A DNA stretch of 64,000 nt from Sacculina carcini (GCA_916048095.2 OU696586.1:2852249-2916248), one strand, 5' to 3'. Shown: positions 22,590 through 33,335, numbered from the stretch's first letter. Program-made: numbers and translations. Notes: generated by a model from the letters alone, not told the origin.

Positions 22590-22858
22590 CAGGGGTTCCC
22601 AAACTTGTTGGCTCCGCGATACCCAGGTCAGATCCGGGGGGCTCCATGACCCCCCATAAAAATAAGAGAAGTTAGAAAAACACCTTTATACTGAATTCTT
22701 ATCACATTCAATACTTAAATGTCATCATTATTGAATTCGCTCGAAAATACAAAGAACAAACATCAGGTGTTCATAACATGGAATTTTTTGTGCAAATTTT
22801 GGTGGATGCAAATTTGTTTCAGGCGGCTCTCGCGAACCACCGATCTTGGGAACCTCTG
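22590..22858 (+). mobile_element. hAT-type MITE, family 3
   Basis: Termini CAGGGGTTCCCAAACTTG and TCTTGGGAACCTCTG. The flanks atctacgt / atctaagc match at 5-6 of 8. The interior is homologous to 17365-17608. Confidence 0.8.
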
Positions 22859-23040
22859 ATCTAAGCATGCATTTCGTTATTTTTCCCCTATATATCACGT
22901 TTCCGCTCTGGTGTAGTTTTTATCTGTGTTGTATCTACACATTGTCGTTATATGAGAATATCGGCCAAGTTTCAGCCCTTAATGCGAGCCGAGAAAATGA
23001 ACGTTCGGCGTATATGAGTTTATCACTGTGGTGCCTAACA

Positions 23041-23070
23041 AACACGCACACACACACACACACACATACG

Positions 23071-23102
<32 letters not shown>

Positions 23103-23171
23103 CATTAATAACGACTCTTCATTCCCGACTCGTATGACGGATGAGTATTGGGTAAAGCCAGTGGCGCCGTA

Positions 23172-23202
<31 letters not shown>

Positions 23203-23254
23203 AACACACACACACACACACACAAGCACACACACACACACATACACACACACA

Positions 23255-23286
<32 letters not shown>
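23041..23286. repeat. Two (CA)n tracts split by a 65-bp unique segment
   Basis: CA repeats at 23041-23104 and 23172-23286 flank a segment that reads on the minus strand [20 protein letters not shown]. The segment is too short to call. Confidence 0.9.
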
Positions 23287-23289
<3 letters not shown>

Positions 23290-23405
23290 TTTTATTGCAC
23301 TCACGAAATTATTGTTGCGTGTGCGATTCGCGTCCGTCTTTCAATCAGACGCACAGCATCAATCAATCACCGCTCACTCGCCGAGTCAATGAGAGCGATC
23401 TTCTG

Positions 23406-23600
23406 CAGTGGCGGCGCCAGGGGACTTGGGGGGGGGGGGGGGGCTAAAGCTCCCCAAAAAATATGCCAAGCCCCTCTAAGCCCCGCCCCCCTATAATCAT
23501 AAAAATGGACATTAAAATGTATTACCACTGTAAATGAAGTCCTGAAGTTTTGGTTCTTTGAAATTTTGAAATATTTGCGAATACTCACACGCCTGTTTTG
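23406..23600 (+). mobile_element. MITE related to 20031, 3'-truncated
   Basis: Starts CAGTGGCGGCGCCAGGGG with a long poly-G. Shares aaaatggacattaaaatKta and ttaccactgtaaatgaagtc with 20031-20324. The matching 3' terminus was not found. Confidence 0.7.
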
Positions 23601-23938
23601 ATTTAATAAAATGTACGCCGATGAAATTCATGTATGGATGATCCCGTTATCTGCAATTTAAGACCATTTCAATTATTTTATGTAATAAAGACATTTTATT
23701 ACATTTAATTCAATTATATTGAATTTATTGTATGTATATATTATTAATAATTATGTTTATATTAACTTCTGACTCATTCACATGGCTCGTCCTTGAGTGC
23801 GCATGATCGCGGCTTTCTATGCATATGCAATGTTTGTGTTTGTTGCAATGTTGTGATTTTGTGTGTGACCAAATCTTGTATATGCGCTTTCTTCCATGGA
23901 CATCGCCTTACAGGGTACACTAATGTGTACGGTTACAA

Positions 23939-24217
23939 CAGTGGTTGCCAAACTTTTTCACCTTGTTACCCAATTTAGCAAGCCACATTAAACATTTTAC
24001 CAAAATCTTTCACAAAATGTTGTCAAGATTGACACTGCTAAATTATCCCAGGGGTAATAAATTCAATTACCCCAGGGGATAATGGATCAGCAGTTTTTCA
24101 ACCTGGGGTGAATTTACCAACCTTTGGGTATTTACCTTGGTAATTTACCTGAGGCGTTCCCAACCTAAGGGTCAATTACCCCAGGGGTAATATTTACCCT
24201 CAGGCTGGGAACCAATG
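23939..24217 (+). mobile_element. hAT-like repeat with internal TTACCCCAGGGGTAA palindromes
   Basis: CAGTGGTTGCCAAACTTTTT at the start and GGCTGGGAACCAATG at the end. The interior holds several copies of ACCCCAGGGG(T/A)A and inner terminus-like words (TTTTTCAACCTGGGG, GCGTTCCCAACC), suggesting nested or tandem insertions. Confidence 0.6.
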
Positions 24218-24359
24218 CTTTGCAGCAACTGTCGAAGTTTTTGCGATTTGTGTATGTGTGTGTGTGTGTGGGTGAGTGTGTGTGTTCGTGATTGTGTATG
24301 TGTATGACTCTTGTGCTTGTGTGTGTGTGTGTGTGTTGTGTGTGCGTGTGTGTGTGTGA

Positions 24360-24425
24360 GCGCTTTTGAGACCCTCGGGTGAAAAGCGCGATATAAATGT
24401 CTTAATGTAATGTAATGTAATGTAT
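24360..24425 (+). repeat. Retroelement 3' tail: hairpin plus TAATG repeats
   Basis: GCGCTTTT / AAAAGCGC stem, ATATAAATGTC, then TAATG repeats. Second copy of the structure at 1426-1480, again preceded by GT-rich sequence. Confidence 0.65.
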
Positions 24426-24628
24426 CAATTTGTTTAAAACCTGGTTATACAGCAATGACAATCACTACCACGATTGTCGCGTTTAGTATGAAATTCCGAT
24501 TGTCCATATTGTCGTAGATATATGTATTTGTATGGATCACTATTGACTGCCTGTCGGTCTCGACAGCAATCCATTAACTTTCATTAGCATAACCATCGCA
24601 CAAAACGCGAACAGCAACGCAGTAAGAG

Positions 24629-24630
<2 letters not shown>

Positions 24631-24692
<62 letters not shown>
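24631..24692. repeat. (TA)n microsatellite
   Basis: About 62 bp of pure TA. Confidence 0.97.
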
Positions 24693-24699
<7 letters not shown>

Positions 24700-24765
24700 T
24701 GGGTTTAGTATTTGCATTTATTGTCGACAGCTAACATATTTGTACCATTACGGATTATGTCAGCA

Positions 24766-24832
24766 TGTGTGTGTGTTAGTGCTAGTGTGTCTGTGTGTTA
24801 GTGCTAGTGTGTCTGTGTGTTAGTGCTAGTGT
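24766..24832. repeat. 22-bp minisatellite, three copies
   Basis: Unit tgtgtctgtgtgttagtgct plus ag, three near-identical copies that pass into a TG tract. Confidence 0.9.
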
Positions 24833-24960
24833 ATGTGTATGTGTGTGTGTGTGTGTGTGTTGAATACAAACGTGGGGTCTGTGTTTGACGGCGTGTCATT
24901 CATCAACACAACTCCGAAACGCTACAAAACATTGTCATTATATAGATTTAATTTAGATAT

Positions 24961-24962
<2 letters not shown>

Positions 24963-25018
<56 letters not shown>

Positions 25019-25020
25019 TT
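24963..25020. repeat. (TA)n-(TG)n compound microsatellite
   Basis: TA repeats to about 25001 change to TG without a break. Confidence 0.95.
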
Positions 25021-25201
25021 GTAGTGTTGTTACAAATTGCTCGGCGTTGCAGGCTAAATGACGCATGTCAGTTGCACTCTCACACACAGGCTTGTGTTTG
25101 TTTGTGTGTTTGTTTATGTGGGTGTATGTGGGTGTGAGAGAGCGCCTATTCCCAGGACATTTCCAACTGTTTCCACAGATTCGTGTTGTCACCTAGTCAG
25201 C

Positions 25202-25251
<50 letters not shown>

Positions 25252-25417
25252 ACTGAAAATCAATACTGTGACTAAGCTGTGGAAAACGCCGTGTTGTAAT
25301 TTCTACTGGCGAACGTTACCCGTAGCGTAATTACCAGTAGCGAAGTAAGATTTTCAATATGCTATGCTATGCTACTGTACTGTTGTATCTCTAGGCAGGC
25401 AACCATTTTGTATAGAT

Positions 25418-25662
25418 CAGTGCTTCTTAATCTGTGGGGAATAGAAGAGTTGCCAAGTGGGAAGCTAAAGGTCGGACAGAACTGGACAAATGTGTGTTTT
25501 TTCATCAGTTCAAATTCGTTCATTTATTTTTCTAATGACCTCTTGACATTTACTTTTATGCATCAACTGAATTTATTGATTTTATCAGCGCTGTTGTTGA
25601 AAATGAGGAGATGGCTCATTAAGAAGTGGGGAATCAGGTAAACAATGGGTCAAGAACCATTG
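25418..25662 (-). mobile_element. hAT MITE family 4 with target duplication
   Basis: An inverted copy of the family at 38093: CAGTGCTTCTTAATC at the start, GGTCAAGAACCATTG at the end. The flanks gtatagat / ttatagat match at 7 of 8. An internal open frame (LLLKMRRWLIKKWGIR) is a by-product of the repeat and not a gene. Confidence 0.85.
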
Positions 25663-25679
25663 TTATAGATGTTATAGAT

Positions 25680-26925
25680 GCTTGTATAAAATCTCCAGCG
25701 TTCGTTGCTTTATTTTTGATTATTGCTATGACTTTTCATTTTCCCTTTTTCGATTTTGCCAAATGAAAGGAAGTAAATTGTCCATCCCTTTATGTTGCCT
25801 GTGTGCACTCGAATTTACAATTTAATGTACAATTTACAATTTATGCGCATACTATGAATCCCTAAACTCCGCTGATATCAGACAGTTTATCGCAATACAT
25901 CGTTATTTGGCCTGTGATTTTGCTAGATATTCATGTGTACGGCATGTAAATTTAGTTGATTTTGTTGGTATCAGTTTTGCCACGGCCTAGTGTATGGTTG
26001 CAATTACCAAGCGCTGTCAGAAGTGCTGAGTGTCGAGTGCCTATTCAAAGTGGAGCTCTGTGATTGTAACACAGTCTTCCGATGTCCGTATTTGAATAAC
26101 CATTGAATCAACTTTGGCTTCGCTGTACTGGGTCTGTGTTCTGTGATGTGAAAGAGAGCGTTATCCATGCGTTTTGCTTGAGGAATTCTGGTTCGATTTG
26201 AGCATGTGAACCCGTCACTGAATCTGTGGGCTCAATGTTTTTGTAGAATTTCGTTAATGAATTTCGTGTTTTACTTTTTGATCAGAACAATGACGTTCAC
26301 CAAACGCTGCGTGTCTGTTCTCTTATGACGATCAAACACGAATTTTTATTGATATTGCTTTCTGTATCCAGCCAACCAAAATTAACCGCGTATATTTATA
26401 TATTAGTGAAGGGCGAATATCTTGACATGAAGCAATACCTAAACTTCCCCGGATTAATAATCTAATGAGAAATGAGATTAGAAATTTTCCAATATTAATA
26501 GCCACAAGACAGTTTCATGAGACAATCGTTCTGAGAAAATTGCATGATCAACATTTTCTTGTGGTAAATCACATACACATCGACCCTCCGAATACCTGGA
26601 CCTCCAAATTGACCTTGTTGGATTTTCAAAGTTAATAGGATGAAGGAGAGTTGGTAGAAGTAAGTGATCGGATGTGTGGTGACATCAATGTATTGATTTA
26701 TAACAGCAAACAACGAAGGTTGTCGGTTTCATTAGGAGAAAATGTTTCGGTTGAGTTAGTCAATGTTGCAATGACATGATCGCGAAAAGATCGAGTTGTC
26801 AGACCACTGGGCCGATTTGAACAGACGAGTGGTTCTAATATCAGGTGTCAATTAGTTTCAAATTATGTTAATTAGGTTTAAAATATGTTGTATGGCTTTC
26901 TAAATTCTTCACAATCGCTCATCTC
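25680..26925. other. Spacer, no confident gene
   Basis: Mostly AT-rich. A minus-strand open stretch at 26495-26713 (reads FAVINQYIDVTTHPITYFYQ) has no splice support and was not recognised. Confidence 0.5.
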
Positions 26926-26929
26926 CTTC

Positions 26930-27385
26930 ATACCTCCAGTCTATCCTCACTCGTCTGAAGCGAGCTAATTGTCGCCATCCTCTCCCACGTCCTTGTCCTC
27001 CCGCGATGAATTACTCTACTTGGTCAGCTAAATCCTCTTATTTCTGTGCACCCCGAAGTTATAATTCTATCCCCGCTCACTAATACTCCGTTTTAACGTC
27101 CTTTCGTTCATTTTATTCTGAACTTCACAAACATTTGTTCAATTCCAACTACCAGCTGCTAATCTGTTTGGCCTGGCTCTGTCTCTGCTATCTCATCTTT
27201 GATGTTTACTTTCTCCCGTGTTATTATTTGTTTTTTCCTATATGTGCTGCACCATTTGTCTACCTTTTTGTGACTGCCTATCTTTTTCGTGCTGTGTTTT
27301 GCTACATTTTGTTAGTCGCGCCTCTGTTCTGTGTATTGTGCGCTATGTTAAATATATACTGTTGTTGTTGTTATAATAGACATTA
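26930..27385 (+). mobile_element. LINE 3' end: RT C-terminus and 3' tail
   Basis: Reads ILTRLKRANCRHPLPRPCPP, then SSYFCAPRSYNSIPAH, a stop, then TSFRSFYSELHKHLFNSNYQ. This is the RSxNSLPxx...SFxSxLKxHLF pattern at the end of non-LTR retrotransposon RTs. It differs in sequence from the LINEs at 5745 and 10781, so it is a separate family. The tail is GTTGTTGTTGTT-ATAATA. Confidence 0.65.
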
Positions 27386-27399
27386 TTGAATATTTCATG

Positions 27400-28117
27400 C
27401 AGCAACTCAACCATGCTTAACGCTGTATTTCTGATACATTAGTTTGAAATTCTTTCTCTAGCGTCCGATTATAATTGTAATGTTGATCATGGTTTTTGCA
27501 GTTATATTCGTGGGATGCGAACAGTCTTAGATCTATCAATCACCATAAAAAACCCACACACACACACACACATTGATTATACTCTACGTTGTGTTGTCAA
27601 ATCCTGATGGGATGTGCCTCACAGGTATAAATGATCAATGAGTAGTATTGAATGTTTAATGAGAATTGAGAGTATCGAATCTCTCAGATAATGATGATGT
27701 CATTAGGCGATATTACCTTTGTTAATTTCAACGGTGATATCCTATAGAGATATCATTATAGATTCGGCATTATGTATAGCAAACGCGAGGCTGGTGCTAA
27801 TCTATTTGTAAACGATATTACTGATTGTCAGTTTTGTTACAAGTCAAGTGAACAATTGAGTGAACATATTTTAACAATAAAGGGAACATATATTGACAAC
27901 TTTACTGTGGCTTGCTTGTAGATTTTAATATGGTCATTTCCAGTTTGTTAGGACAACATAAAGACAATTGCAACACTGGTTTGAATGTCCGAGTCATAAG
28001 GGGTTTCCAGGACTTCAGGAACTCCCTTTAATTAAGGATTACATTTGTAATCCTTAATTAATAAAAATCCTTACGTTGAATTGAGGTGATGTGTGTCTCT
28101 CATTGAAAGTTAAAAAG
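27400..28117. other. AT-rich spacer with one perfect inverted repeat
   Basis: No exon-like island. 28028-28043 (TTAATTAAGGATTACA) pairs exactly with 28046-28061 around a 2-nt loop. Confidence 0.6.
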
Positions 28118-28466
28118 TTAAAGGCCTAAGTGATAGCTGCTACACGGTAAGAAACCGAAGCTTATGAACACACAGTTGTGCCCCGTGCAGCTCGCTGCCA
28201 CCGCAGAACCTATCCTCCCAACGCTATGGCACTACAAGGACGTAAGACGTGTTAGAGAGGGTCAGCTCCCCAGAATGCATGGCACAACACATATCTGATA
28301 TCTGACTGACTGACATGACTGATATCTGGTACCCATTTACTGCTGGATGGACAGGGGCTGTTGTATTATAGAATTGTCCATGGAATTCTGCTCCGCCGGG
28401 TTTCGAACCATGGATCTCTTCTCGCTTGTGAGGCGGGTGTGCCAACCACTACACCACGGAGTCCCT
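28118..28466 (-). mobile_element. tRNA-Val-derived SINE, near full length
   Basis: The longest copy. Minus-strand head at 28466-28393 (GTGGTGTAGTGGTTGGCACA, anticodon CAC, B box GGTTCGAAACCC). The body has GTCCATCCAGCAGTAAATGG and GGTACC. The distal part is shared with 1946-2040. A 16-bp local duplication (ctgatatctga) lies in the body. It sits about 240 bp downstream of the receptor stop codon, outside the ORF. Confidence 0.88.
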
Positions 28467-28704
28467 AACAGTGTGATTTACGGTGCGATGCGATTACTCG
28501 TACAATGCGCTTCTCAAACATCATGGTTATCATCATTGTAAACTCTTGCTACTCTCGTTCTAGCGACAATAGCGGTTGCCACTAGCGACAATAACGCACC
28601 AAGTGCGGAATTTGTCGCTAGTTTATACTAAAATACGTTCAACATCAAGAAACCTGGTGCTTATACATACAATTCCTTCTCTTGTATCATCCCTTAGACG
28701 TTTT

Positions 28705-30183
28705 CTAGAAGCGTCTGGCAGTGTTGTGCATTTGAATGCTTGTCCATGTGTCGTTCCACATGCGTATGTTGTCGGCATTGATGTCATCGTTCATATAGGC
28801 AGCGTTTGCTGTATTTTTACGCCAATCACTCCGTTTCATTGCGCGTGCTCTTCGAGGGACCATTTGATGATCTGTTTGAACTTGATGCTGGTGCGTTAGC
28901 TGAATGATGGATGCGCCTGTTGGTTTGTCTGCTGTTTGAGAGCAAAATCCTGTGTTTTCGTTCATCGTACGATCAGCTGCAATGCTTATTTTGTTGCCGT
29001 TGTGGTTAGTGGCTCGTGTTTCGTCCAGGCGCGCGACATTTATCACCACTCCAGAGCTAACCGCTTCAGAAGATACGGCGGCTGGGTGGTGATTGGCGGA
29101 TTCGTTTGTTTCGTCTGTGTGTGGTCGCTGTGGCTGGTGCCATTGTCCACGCGGCGAGCTCGAATCCTGCGGCAAGTGGTTGTGCTGGTGTTGAGTTAGA
29201 TTTTGCCGTTGTTTGAAACTTTCGTGTTCGTTCATCAAAGCCGATCTGCATCGTACTGCATTCATCAGCTTTTTGTATTCTTGTCTCAGCTCACCATTGT
29301 TGAATCCGAACGCCCAGCCATCGATAATATATGAAACCAATGTCAATCGGATGGCGATTTTTTTGACAGCGGAAGAAAGCGGTGTGATGTTATGATCGAA
29401 CATCATCACGAGATTTCCAGGTAGAGCGCCTATCATTGTGATCAGGGTACCATAGATGACTGATCGGTAATTTTTCATTGTTGATTTGCTCTCTGACACA
29501 CCGACGGCTTGCTGTTGTCGTTTGATTGCTTGCGAATGTCTGGCTGCCTGCTTGGCGACCATTAATCCGAGCGAAGCAACGGCCAAGTCGAACGCCACCA
29601 AAATACCATAATTGACGCTTATTAGCCACGAAGGAAGGGCATCCACGAACACACATGTTGGATTGTAGTTGGATTTGGCACCGATACTCAACATCAATCC
29701 ATGATGTAACAGACCAAATACAGCGGACAAAATCCAAGACCCAAATATAAGCAAGGTTTTCTTGTTTTTGGTCATAATCTGATAATAGCGCATGCCGTGT
29801 TCCACTGAGATATATCGCTCGATGTTGACGGAAAGTAGAGCTGCACTGGCGTTCATGCACAGTGAAACCTTGATGCTGGTCGTAAAAGAGCAGGTAGAGT
29901 ACGATTTCTGACCTTGCATGCTTCTGTAGAGAGAGGAAAATGTCGTGGCAATCAGCAGTAGGGTTTTGGTAATTGACAGGTTGGCCAGGGTCTGGAACAT
30001 GATCTTTGATCGAAGGTGTCGTCTCCTCAAAATGACAACTCCCGGAATTCCTACCAAAGCAATTCCAACTACACTCATGAATGTAATACTCCCGCTGTCC
30101 AATTCTGCACTTGCTTCCATAGTCTCACCTTGTACGTATTGAGTTATTTCAACAGTTCCCGTGGCATTCGTATGGTTCATCAT
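28705..30183 (-). CDS. Class A (rhodopsin-like) seven-transmembrane receptor, orphan
   Basis: A single 492-aa ORF from ATG 30183 (first ATG after an in-frame TAA; a second ATG follows at once) to TAG 28705. The N-terminus has N-glycosylation sites NHT and NAT. Seven hydrophobic helices lie at about 31-53, 63-83, 98-120, 141-160, 185-209, 240-262 and 274-295. Class A marks: C98 at the top of TM3, E122-R123-Y124 exactly 25 residues on, W150 in TM4, C177 in loop 2, P255 in TM6 and helix 8 after TM7. Departures: in TM2 the NLxxxD motif reads NLSITK, so K73 replaces the sodium-site Asp. TM7 has DGWAF (288-292) for NPxxY, and the TM6 CWxP Trp is absent. The tail (310-492) is long, polar and His/Gln/Asn-rich. 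The gene is plainly a plasma-membrane GPCR by architecture. Ligand and subfamily are unknown. The ORF is intact, so pseudogene status is unlikely. Confidence 0.95.
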   Translation of the reverse strand: MMNHTNATGTVEITQYVQGETMEASAELDSGSITFMSVVGIALVGIPGVVILRRRHLRSKIMFQTLANLSITKTLLLIATTFSSLYRSMQGQKSYSTCSFTTSIKVSLCMNASAALLSVNIERYISVEHGMRYYQIMTKNKKTLLIFGSWILSAVFGLLHHGLMLSIGAKSNYNPTCVFVDALPSWLISVNYGILVAFDLAVASLGLMVAKQAARHSQAIKRQQQAVGVSESKSTMKNYRSVIYGTLITMIGALPGNLVMMFDHNITPLSSAVKKIAIRLTLVSYIIDGWAFGFNNGELRQEYKKLMNAVRCRSALMNEHESFKQRQNLTQHQHNHLPQDSSSPRGQWHQPQRPHTDETNESANHHPAAVSSEAVSSGVVINVARLDETRATNHNGNKISIAADRTMNENTGFCSQTADKPTGASIIQLTHQHQVQTDHQMVPRRARAMKRSDWRKNTANAAYMNDDINADNIRMWNDTWTSIQMHNTARRF

Positions 30184-30213
30184 AATGGTTCGTTCGGGGG
30201 AATGTTTGCCAAG

Positions 30214-30405
30214 TTACTTGGAGCCGTGACTGAAGTGCTGCTGGGCCATTGTGACTGAAATGGTTAATCTGTCAGCTTCTTGGATCACATAGTAGTAAGA
30301 CTCACAGGCTGTACTAATACCTGGCATGTCGTTGCGACTCTGTGCGAATGTAACTGATGCTTTTCTGATGCAGCGAGCTGTTTCTGCGTGCACGGTCCTT
30401 CTCAT
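30214..30405 (-). CDS. Upstream ORF in the receptor leader, 63 codons
   Basis: Starts at ATG 30405, reads MRRTVHAETARCIRKASVTF and ends TAA 30 bp before the receptor ATG, in the same frame. It contains GT/AG pairs (CCAG|GTATTAG about 30335; ttaaccatttcag| about 30258), so part could be a leader intron. It is either a uORF that could limit translation or a separate 5' exon. Confidence 0.35.
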   Translation of the reverse strand: MRRTVHAETARCIRKASVTFAQSRNDMPGISTACESYYYVIQEADRLTISVTMAQQHFSHGSK

Positions 30406-30829
30406 TGTGCCTACCTCACTTCGTGTTCTCGTGTTATCGTCTTGGTTGTCTTATCAGTGAGGGACAGCCAGACATATACTTTATGCAGAGTACAATATAT
30501 GAACATCGCATGTCATCACAATATTGGAAAACTTTCTCTATACCAATGAAGCATCCCTGCTGCTACATGATTGTGTTTTTGCGCGTGTCTTACTGTTTGC
30601 ATGCGTTTTTCTCAGCTCCATATTAATTTGTCTTGCTCTTTCGCGCGTATAGCATGCTGACACGTCTTGATGTGTGAGTGCGTCTTGCGGTATGTATACG
30701 ATAACCTAATAAAACTGACACAACAGCAATTTTTTCGGCTTGAATACAACTTGCATCCACGTCTTCGTTCACCAATGCTCCGTTTTTTAGCCATTCTCCA
30801 TTATTAACTCTCATTCCCCGTATAGAATG

Positions 30830-31420
30830 GTCAGTGTGTGTTTATTGCACTGAAGAAAAGATTGCAGTGCGTTTATGTGCACCGGTCAATACGGCGTAGG
30901 TGACGTCTGAATGCGTGAGCAAGCAATCTGTCTGGTTTTATTGTCTGTGCCGTAGTGTGAGTGCGCAATATCTGAGTCCTGACTTTGTTTGTCAGTCCAT
31001 TTGGATCAACAGGTGTGTGTGTGTGTGTATGTACATGTGTGTGTTGTTTTTGTGGATCTGATGCGTACACAAGATCATCCTTACAAATAAATACCGTCAG
31101 TACCAGTAAATGATGAGTATTTGTAACGAAATTCAGCTCAATGTTACATGAGGCATACACAATCAGGACCTAGAAGTTTGATCACGTTTTGTTCACTATG
31201 GCCAATTTTACGAAACGGGCTCATAAGTTTTGCAATTACCCTCGTACATACTATGCTTGGAGTAAGCTAGCACATTATTCTCTTGAAATTGCTTTCACAA
31301 ATCTCCTGAGCTGTATTTGTGGATCGAAATGGATTTATGCGCGGATTAGTGGCGGTGTTTACATTCCATTTTCTCTTTTCCATTGGTCAATGATGACAGT
31401 TTATATGACATTCTCATAGA
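30830..31420. other. Spacer upstream of the receptor, no gene seen
   Basis: Includes a short GT run (31014-31044) and weak open frames only. Confidence 0.5.
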
Positions 31421-31421
31421 T

Positions 31422-31730
31422 CAGGTATTCTTAACTGGGGGTGCTTGCTCCTCTAGGTGTGCGACCCTGGTTCCTAGTGGGTGCGATAATTCCTGTAGTT
31501 TTTTTTATAGAAAGTATATGTTTAACCTATGCATTATACTTTTTCTGAAAAATGTGGTTTTGTGTAATCCTCTTAAACGAGTTGTATAAATGAATATTGA
31601 ATTTAAAAAAGTTTTCTTATTACGTCGTTTGTATTTATATATTTTCATATAGCTATCAAGAATCCAGGGGGTGAGAACTGACTGCTTATTTGAAAGGGGT
31701 GCTAACACTGAGAAAGGTTAAGAAGCATTC
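31422..31730 (+). mobile_element. hAT-type MITE, family 2
   Basis: Begins CAGGTATTCTTAACTGGGGG with gtgcttgctcctctaggtgt. The core (gtgtaatcctcttaaacga, catatagctatcaagaatcc) matches 45323-45648. Ends AAAGGTTAAGAAGCATTC. The flanks tcatagat / acatatat match at 6 of 8. Confidence 0.75.
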
Positions 31731-32031
31731 ACATATATCATTTCAATATACCTATAACAACTGTAATTAACTGCTTAATATTTTAGCTCTTTGTGAAGCG
31801 CTCATTTTCTTATAGGTTTTTGTCTTATTTGCCACGTTTTTTGACGGATAAATGCTCGGAAAACAAACACACGAAATTTATGCCTGCTTTGCGCCATGAA
31901 TCACAACTTCCGACAACTTCTTGTTTCACTTCTGAAGCAATTAGAAGTCGAACTTCGAACTAGTTCTGAAGTGTGAATCGAACGCCTATAAGTATTTCCA
32001 AAATGCTTCTCAAGCTCAATCGAACACCGTT

Positions 32032-32033
<2 letters not shown>

Positions 32034-32075
<42 letters not shown>

Positions 32076-32081
32076 CTTACC
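32034..32081. repeat. (TG)n tail of the LINE copy at 32082
   Basis: TG repeat fused to GTTCTTACCGAGTT, the reverse complement of the LINE 3' end also seen at 5886. Confidence 0.9.
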
Positions 32082-32740
32082 GAGTTGATTTTCGCAGCAA
32101 TGAGTCTTGAGAACTCGTCTTCCCCGCCTTCCAGTTGTCATTATTATCTCTGAAGTTTTTTATTGTGTTTTCCTATGTGATATAGGCCAGAATTTTGTTC
32201 CAATCGTTGATGCTTTTGTTGGGAAAGCTTTATCTTATCTAATCTGATTTTTAATAAGTTTTATGTTATTTCCTCGTATGGATGATGCCGATTTGAGAAG
32301 GAAAAAATTATGTTTATTTTCCTGCTTTTCCGGTTAGGCGTTTGAATATCACAATTCCTGATAGTTCAACTCCTCTCCTGATAGTTCAAATTTGGCATTT
32401 CGGGGCACCATTTGGCACAAGCTTTTTTACATTTTCAATTTGTATCCTGTTTTTCCATATGTGGGTTCCATATCGAAACAGAATACTCTAGCAATGGTCG
32501 AATTTTGCTTTTCGTCAATTCACAGATCATGTTTGTATCAATATAATAAAACGCGGCTTTTAAATTGGCAATGGTTCTATTGGCTTTTTGTGTACAGTTT
32601 CAATTTTGTGTTTTTCTAGCGATAATTTCCAGCAAATCTTTATTTCTAAACTCCTTTCATATTCAACTTCTGTCAAAATTTTACTTCAATTTTACTTATT
32701 TTTGTACTCTTAATTTGTTCTTTGTCTGCCTTTTCCAAAT
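32082..32740 (-). mobile_element. LINE fragment: RT thumb and C-terminus, broken
   Basis: Frame-shifted minus-strand reading, in order: KDLLEII, ANRTIANLKAAFYYIDTNMI, KSKIRPLLEYSVSIWNPHME, LVPN, IFKRLTGKAG, SSIRGNNIKLIKNQIR, INDWNKILAYIT. These are the consecutive C-terminal motifs of CR1/L2-type RTs (LVRPxLEYxxxxWNP, YKxLTGK, INxWNxLP). Several frameshifts and stops. Same family and 3' end as 5745-5886. Confidence 0.88.
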
Positions 32741-32827
32741 TGTATTATGTGCCGTGTGTGCGTATGCGGGGCTAGGAGGAAGAACCAGGGGTAAAATCCA
32801 CAGGTAAATCAGCCAGCACTACTACAG

Positions 32828-32997
32828 CGGTGCGTGCGCCTGCATTGCAAGAATTGCAAGAACCGCACCTGCCGGACATTGCAGAGCGTTCTGCGTGCTT
32901 GCAACACGCCGATCAGAGTGGGTTGAGCGGCAAGCCACCCTCCGACTCGTTGACAGTGAGAACGCCATCTCAATCAAGCCCGCCCAACTTTGCATAA
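32828..32997 (+). CDS. Candidate last exon, unknown protein
   Basis: Acceptor agccagcactactacag, then a frame reading VRAPALQELQEPHLPDIAER and ending PSQSSPPNFA with TAA at 32995. Another frame in the same DNA is Cys-rich (RCVRLHCKNCKNRTCRTLQS) and ends at 32925. The minus strand is open as well. Confidence 0.3.
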
Positions 32998-33082
32998 CAA
33001 CATAATGCATATCAATTGAGTGCGTTTGTAAGCAATTGGATTCGTTGTGTTCAACCCTTGTCCTTTGCAATGTGCTGTTTTA

Positions 33083-33132
33083 GATAGATAGATATATGGA
33101 TAGATTTATAGATATATAGATAGATAGATAGA
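33083..33132. repeat. (TAGA)n-like microsatellite
   Basis: Imperfect tagatagata / tatagatatatagata repeat. Confidence 0.9.
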
Positions 33133-33167
33133 CACAAAGCTAGACACATATATTGTGAGTCGATATC

Positions 33168-33300
33168 AGTGTTTCTCTCTTTCTCAACTTTTTCTCCTGA
33201 TCTCCCACTCATTTTCTCACTCATTAATCTTCATTTCCCACACAACAGCGCTGATAAATTCAATACTAATTCAGCTGTTACATAAAAGTATATTGAGCTT
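33168..33300 (+). mobile_element. hAT MITE family 4, 5' fragment
   Basis: CAGTGTTTCTCTCTTTCTCAAC-like start, then tcattaatcttcatttcccacacaacagcgctgataaattcaat as in 38093-38353. The 3' half is lost. Confidence 0.6.
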
Positions 33301-33335
33301 TTACGCTATTGTAGTTGTGCCTGTGCGTGTCACAG

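Noticed and set aside
25369-25641. 90-codon plus-strand ORF
   Set aside because: Lies almost wholly inside the family 4 MITE (25418-25662).
27135-27389. Hydrophobic 84-codon ORF, possible membrane protein
   Set aside because: It directly continues the LINE RT C-terminal reading and 3' tail, so it is retroelement sequence.
29390-29860. 156-codon minus-strand ORF and other frames within 28705-30183
   Set aside because: Out-of-frame shadows of the receptor gene, without its domain pattern.
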